Source: Candidatus Pacearchaeota archaeon CG10_big_fil_rev_8_21_14_0_10_32_14
Lineage (GTDB): Archaea; Nanobdellota; Nanobdellia; Pacearchaeales; GW2011-AR1
Length of the DNA stretch: 15,402 nt
Direction of reading: 5' to 3'
NCBI GenBank assembly: GCA_002763085.1
Contig: PFCY01000009.1
Span: 1 to 15,402, forward strand
Shown in pieces: positions 13,573 to 15,402 of this stretch (its first letter is position 1; each line of letters begins with the position of its first letter). A program made the position numbers and the translations under genes. Under the pieces are notes generated by a model that was not told the DNA's origin, searched no databases, and saw nothing but the letters and a program-made list of their open reading frames with translations.

Positions 13573-13953
13573 ATGGCTAAATATCCTTTTGGAAATAATC
13601 TAAATGTTGGTATTTTTGGAAATCCTTTTAATAATAAAAATAAAAGAGTAGCACCAACTTTTTCTCAGAAAAAAGCTATTTTAATGGAACAAAAGAATAA
13701 ATGCGCTGAATGTAATAAATATTTGACTGGATCAATTCAATTCGATCATATTCAAGAACATAATAAAAAGGGCTTAACAACAACTTCTAATTTGAGGGCT
13801 TTGTGTGGTACATGTCATGATAAAAGACATCTTAGAGATAAAGCTAAACAAATTGATGAGAAAAGAATAAAAGAGAGTAAAAAAAGAAATAACCCCTCTT
13901 ACAATTTATTATCGGGGAATATGGGTAAATCCAATAATCTTTGGAAACTTTAA
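13573..13953 (+). CDS. HNH-family endonuclease
   Basis: This 126-residue protein contains one compact HNH domain at about residues 40-88. It holds a C44-x2-C47 pair, the D58-H59 active-site dyad (QFDHIQEH), N73 (TSNLRALC) and C78-x2-C81 with H82 and H86 (CGTCHDKRH). The four cysteines form the structural zinc site and the histidines with the asparagine form the metal-dependent nicking or cutting centre. The N-terminus (GNNLNVGIFGNPFNNKNKR) and C-terminus (KKRNNPSYNLLSGNMG) are asparagine/glycine-rich and probably flexible. It has its own leaderless promoter and no methyltransferase or restriction partner nearby. Stand-alone HNH proteins may act in repair, in defence or as remnants of homing or packaging genes. 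The role here is open. Confidence 0.88.
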   Translation: MAKYPFGNNLNVGIFGNPFNNKNKRVAPTFSQKKAILMEQKNKCAECNKYLTGSIQFDHIQEHNKKGLTTTSNLRALCGTCHDKRHLRDKAKQIDEKRIKESKKRNNPSYNLLSGNMGKSNNLWKL

Positions 13954-13980
13954 ATTCTAATCTCTTTCTTTCAATAAATT

Positions 13981-13988
13981 ATTTAAAC
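13981..13988 (+). promoter_or_regulatory. TATA-like box of the HIT-family gene
   Basis: ATTTAAAC is centred about 24 bases before the ATG at 14009. Further AT-rich sequence between it and the start is too close to act as the box. Confidence 0.48.
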
Positions 13989-14008
13989 TCCTTTTTATAC
14001 TTTTAAAC

Positions 14009-14380
14009 ATGATAAAAAAACCTGAAAATCAAAATCACGATTGTGTGTTTTGTAGAATAATGAATGGAGAAATTGTTGCGAATAAGATTTTTGAGAATGA
14101 GAACTTTATGGCGATACCCGATGCGAAGCCGAAAGTCAAAGGACATAGTTTAATTATTTCAAAGAAACATTTTGAAACCGTTCTTGATATGCCTGTGACT
14201 CTTGGTGGCGAGTTAGTCGAAGCGATTAAAGGAACTTCTCTTAAACTCATGGAAGAAAATAATGCTGAAGGATTCAACATAGTTCAGAATAATTTTAAGG
14301 TCGCGGGACAGATTGTTCCTCATGTTCATTTCCATATTTTTCCTAGAAAGCCAGGGGAAAAAGTTAGTTTTATGGATTGA
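14009..14380 (+). CDS. HIT-family nucleotide hydrolase/transferase
   Basis: This 123-residue protein has the histidine-triad fold of the Hint branch. The catalytic motif HVHFHIFPR occupies residues 105-113, with H107 as the expected nucleophile. Earlier marks are the zinc-type pair C12-x2-C15 (DCVFCRIMNGEI), the strand AIPDAKPKVKGHSLIISKKH and the segment NIVQNNFKVAGQIVPH. Family members hydrolyse adenosine phosphoramidates or dinucleoside polyphosphates, and several clear adenylylated by-products of aminoacyl-tRNA synthetases. The length is normal and all expected residues are present. The gene has its own promoter and converges with the VanZ-like gene, with a family B repeat between them. 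The exact substrate cannot be told from sequence. Confidence 0.95.
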   Translation: MIKKPENQNHDCVFCRIMNGEIVANKIFENENFMAIPDAKPKVKGHSLIISKKHFETVLDMPVTLGGELVEAIKGTSLKLMEENNAEGFNIVQNNFKVAGQIVPHVHFHIFPRKPGEKVSFMD

Positions 14381-14401
14381 TTATTTTCTCTTTTAATAGT
14401 A

Positions 14402-14545
14402 TAAATTTAGTCTTTGCTTCAATGTCGCAAAGTTATTAATTGCTCACAAATCCGACTCCGTCAGGATTTGTTCGCGGGACGGAATGATATTCAGAACAAT
14501 TTTTTATTATGGGTGATTCTTGCAGTTGTAATTATTATGCCAAAG
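14402..14545 (+). repeat. family B element, copy B2
   Basis: The first hairpin is CTTTGC/GCAAAG (14412-14417 with 14427-14432). The second is an 11-bp stem with one bulged A: ACAAATCCGAC (14446-14456), loop TCC, GTC (14460-14462), A, then GGATTTGT (14464-14471). TTCGCGGGACGGA and an ACAATT...TGGGT tail follow, as in B4. It lies between the convergent HIT and VanZ-like genes, so it could serve as a two-way transcript end. Confidence 0.62.
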
Positions 14546-14551
14546 GGGAAA

Positions 14552-14995
14552 TTATTTTTTGGACAATAATTCTTCTTTAACTTTGTGAGCATGATTTTTT
14601 TCTGAGATTAATGATAGTTTTTTTGAAGTTTTAAAATAAATAAATGTTGAAATTATTATCCCTAAACTATCAATGATTACATCGTCAAAAGAAGGATATC
14701 TTCCTAGGACAAAAGATTGGTGAATTTCATCAAGAATTGCGTAAGATAACGATACGATTAAAACTATGATGATCATTTTTTTTGTGATTTCTTTTTTATT
14801 TTTTATTGATGCAATGAGGAAGAAAGCAAAAAGGAAGAAAACGCAAAAGTGGTAAATTGTAGATTTTAGTTGAAATGTCTGTGAAGGAATTGAAATTGAT
14901 TTTTGAGAGAGTGAACTTATCCAAAATATTTGAATAGCAATGAGGACGAAAAGTAGGACTGATAGCCATCTCTTTTTTTCTAAGGTTTTAAACAT
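14552..14995 (-). CDS. VanZ-like membrane protein
   Basis: This 147-residue protein has four hydrophobic segments, at about residues 9-27, 47-64, 72-89 and 105-122. It also carries the VanZ-family motif DEIHQSFVLGRYPSFDDV (89-106), with a conserved H49 in the second helix and D109 at the start of the last. VanZ was named from teicoplanin resistance in enterococci. Many archaeal and bacterial relatives exist in which the biochemical role is unsettled, with suggested links to cell-envelope or lipid metabolism. An archaeon without peptidoglycan would not use it for glycopeptide resistance. The start codon is not well supported: only a weak TTATTATT (about 15018-15025) lies upstream. Family B repeats flank it on both sides. 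Confidence 0.88.
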   Translation of the reverse strand: MFKTLEKKRWLSVLLFVLIAIQIFWISSLSQKSISIPSQTFQLKSTIYHFCVFFLFAFFLIASIKNKKEITKKMIIIVLIVSLSYAILDEIHQSFVLGRYPSFDDVIIDSLGIIISTFIYFKTSKKLSLISEKNHAHKVKEELLSKK

Positions 14996-15040
14996 GAAAC
15001 TGATATTTGGAGAGGAATAATAAGGATTTTTGTTGTAGGG

Positions 15041-15165
15041 AATAGATTTGCTCCCAAGTAGCTCAGAGATTGATGGCCCACAACAGCGATACTGAGAACG
15101 GGAATTTGTTCGCTTGACGACGGAGATAATGCGATGAGAAATTTTGAGAGGATTGCTTAGATTCC
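15041..15165 (+). repeat. family B element, copy B3
   Basis: This copy contains AGATTGATGGCCCACAACA, then GAGAACGGGAATTTGTTCGC and GACGACGG, the last two close to B1. A pairing AGCGA (15085-15089) with TCGCT is possible. It ends with AGGATTGCTTAGATTCC, which recurs in altered form after B4 (AGGATTGCTAGGCTCC). It is the most diverged copy and stands in tandem with B4, upstream of the VanZ-like gene. Confidence 0.5.
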
Positions 15166-15170
15166 TTTTT

Positions 15171-15335
15171 AAAATAGCTTCGCTTCGCTAAGTCATTAAC
15201 TGCTCGTAAATCCGACTTTGTCAGGATTTCCTTACGAACGACGAAAAAGATAGTCTGACAATTATTTTTAATTGTGGGTTATGGAAATTGGGTTAATTAG
15301 GGAGATTATTCAATTTAGAACAGGATTGCTAGGCT
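15171..15335 (+). repeat. family B element, copy B4
   Basis: The hairpin AAATCCGAC (15208-15216), loop TTT, GTC, A, GGATTT (15224-15229) is identical to B2 in the stem and differs only in the loop. The leading block AAGTCATTAACTGCTC matches B2 at most positions. Extra pairing CGTAA/TTACG replaces the lower stem bases of B2. Tail: ACAATTATTTTTAATTGTGGGTTATGG. In the final 407 bases of the window I see only family B copies and the start of a family A element, and no gene. Confidence 0.6.
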
Positions 15336-15359
15336 CCATCCCAAATTAAATTTTTTTGT

Positions 15360-15402
15360 GAGATTTTGTTTGTAATTTACTTGCCAAACACACAACTTCG
15401 AC
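15360..15402. repeat. left half of a family A inverted-repeat element, cut by the window end
   Basis: GAGATTTTGTTTG (15360-15372) shares its first nine bases with the outer arm of A3 and is the exact reverse complement of bases 33-45. It is followed by a C/A-rich stretch (CTTGCCAAACACACAACTTC) like the family A loops. The right arm lies outside the window. Confidence 0.5.

Noticed and set aside
14552..14995. Glycopeptide antibiotic resistance from the VanZ-like gene
   Set aside because: No other van genes are present and an archaeon lacks the peptidoglycan target; only the family fold is supported.
13346..15335. Family B repeats as integron attC sites
   Set aside because: The same-orientation hairpins around small genes suggested a cassette array, but no GTTRRRY/RYYYAAC core was found and no integrase gene is present; neighbouring genes point both ways.

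Overview
The window reads as chromosomal DNA from an AT-rich archaeon, most likely a DPANN-type lineage (Woesearchaeota/Pacearchaeota-like; the lineage is an inference). The signs are an archaeal Sm-like protein, an archaeal/eukaryal-type class II glycyl-tRNA synthetase, two tRNA genes that do not encode CCA, and small cysteine-rich or beta-rich secreted proteins. In addition, a TATA-like box lies about 25 bases before many start codons, which is the spacing expected of leaderless archaeal mRNAs.

Layout. 1-1.8 kb: RNA metabolism (LSm protein, RNase Z, a small CxxC protein, tRNA-Arg). 1.8-4.6 kb: a secreted cysteine-rich protein transcribed divergently from an M29 aminopeptidase, a repeat element, and an unrecognised 144-residue protein. 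4.6-5.7 kb: tRNA-Cys, a duplicated scrap of its 3' end, then a two-gene operon (CsaA-like tRNA-binding protein and a low-molecular-weight phosphatase). 5.7-10.3 kb: cell-surface genes, namely a membrane-anchored beta protein, a 1087-residue propeller/Ig surface protein and a small membrane protein. 10.3-13.3 kb: glycyl-tRNA synthetase with an unusual N-terminal domain, convergent with an AbrB-like/nucleotidyltransferase fusion gene and its overlapping partner. 13.3-15.4 kb: HNH nuclease, HIT hydrolase and VanZ-like protein, set among repeats.

Two families of structured intergenic repeats are the most unusual content. Family A (three full copies plus half copies at both window ends) has AT-rich nested inverted arms around a C-rich loop. 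Family B (four copies, all in the last 2.1 kb) is a roughly 130-180 bp unit built of consecutive hairpins. I recognise neither family. Several genes fit together functionally: RNase Z and the CCA-less tRNAs, GlyRS and the CsaA-like tRNA binder belong to tRNA biology, while the 5.7-10.3 kb block builds the cell surface. The nucleotidyltransferase pair has a perfect palindrome at its promoter and resembles a self-regulated toxin-antitoxin-like unit.
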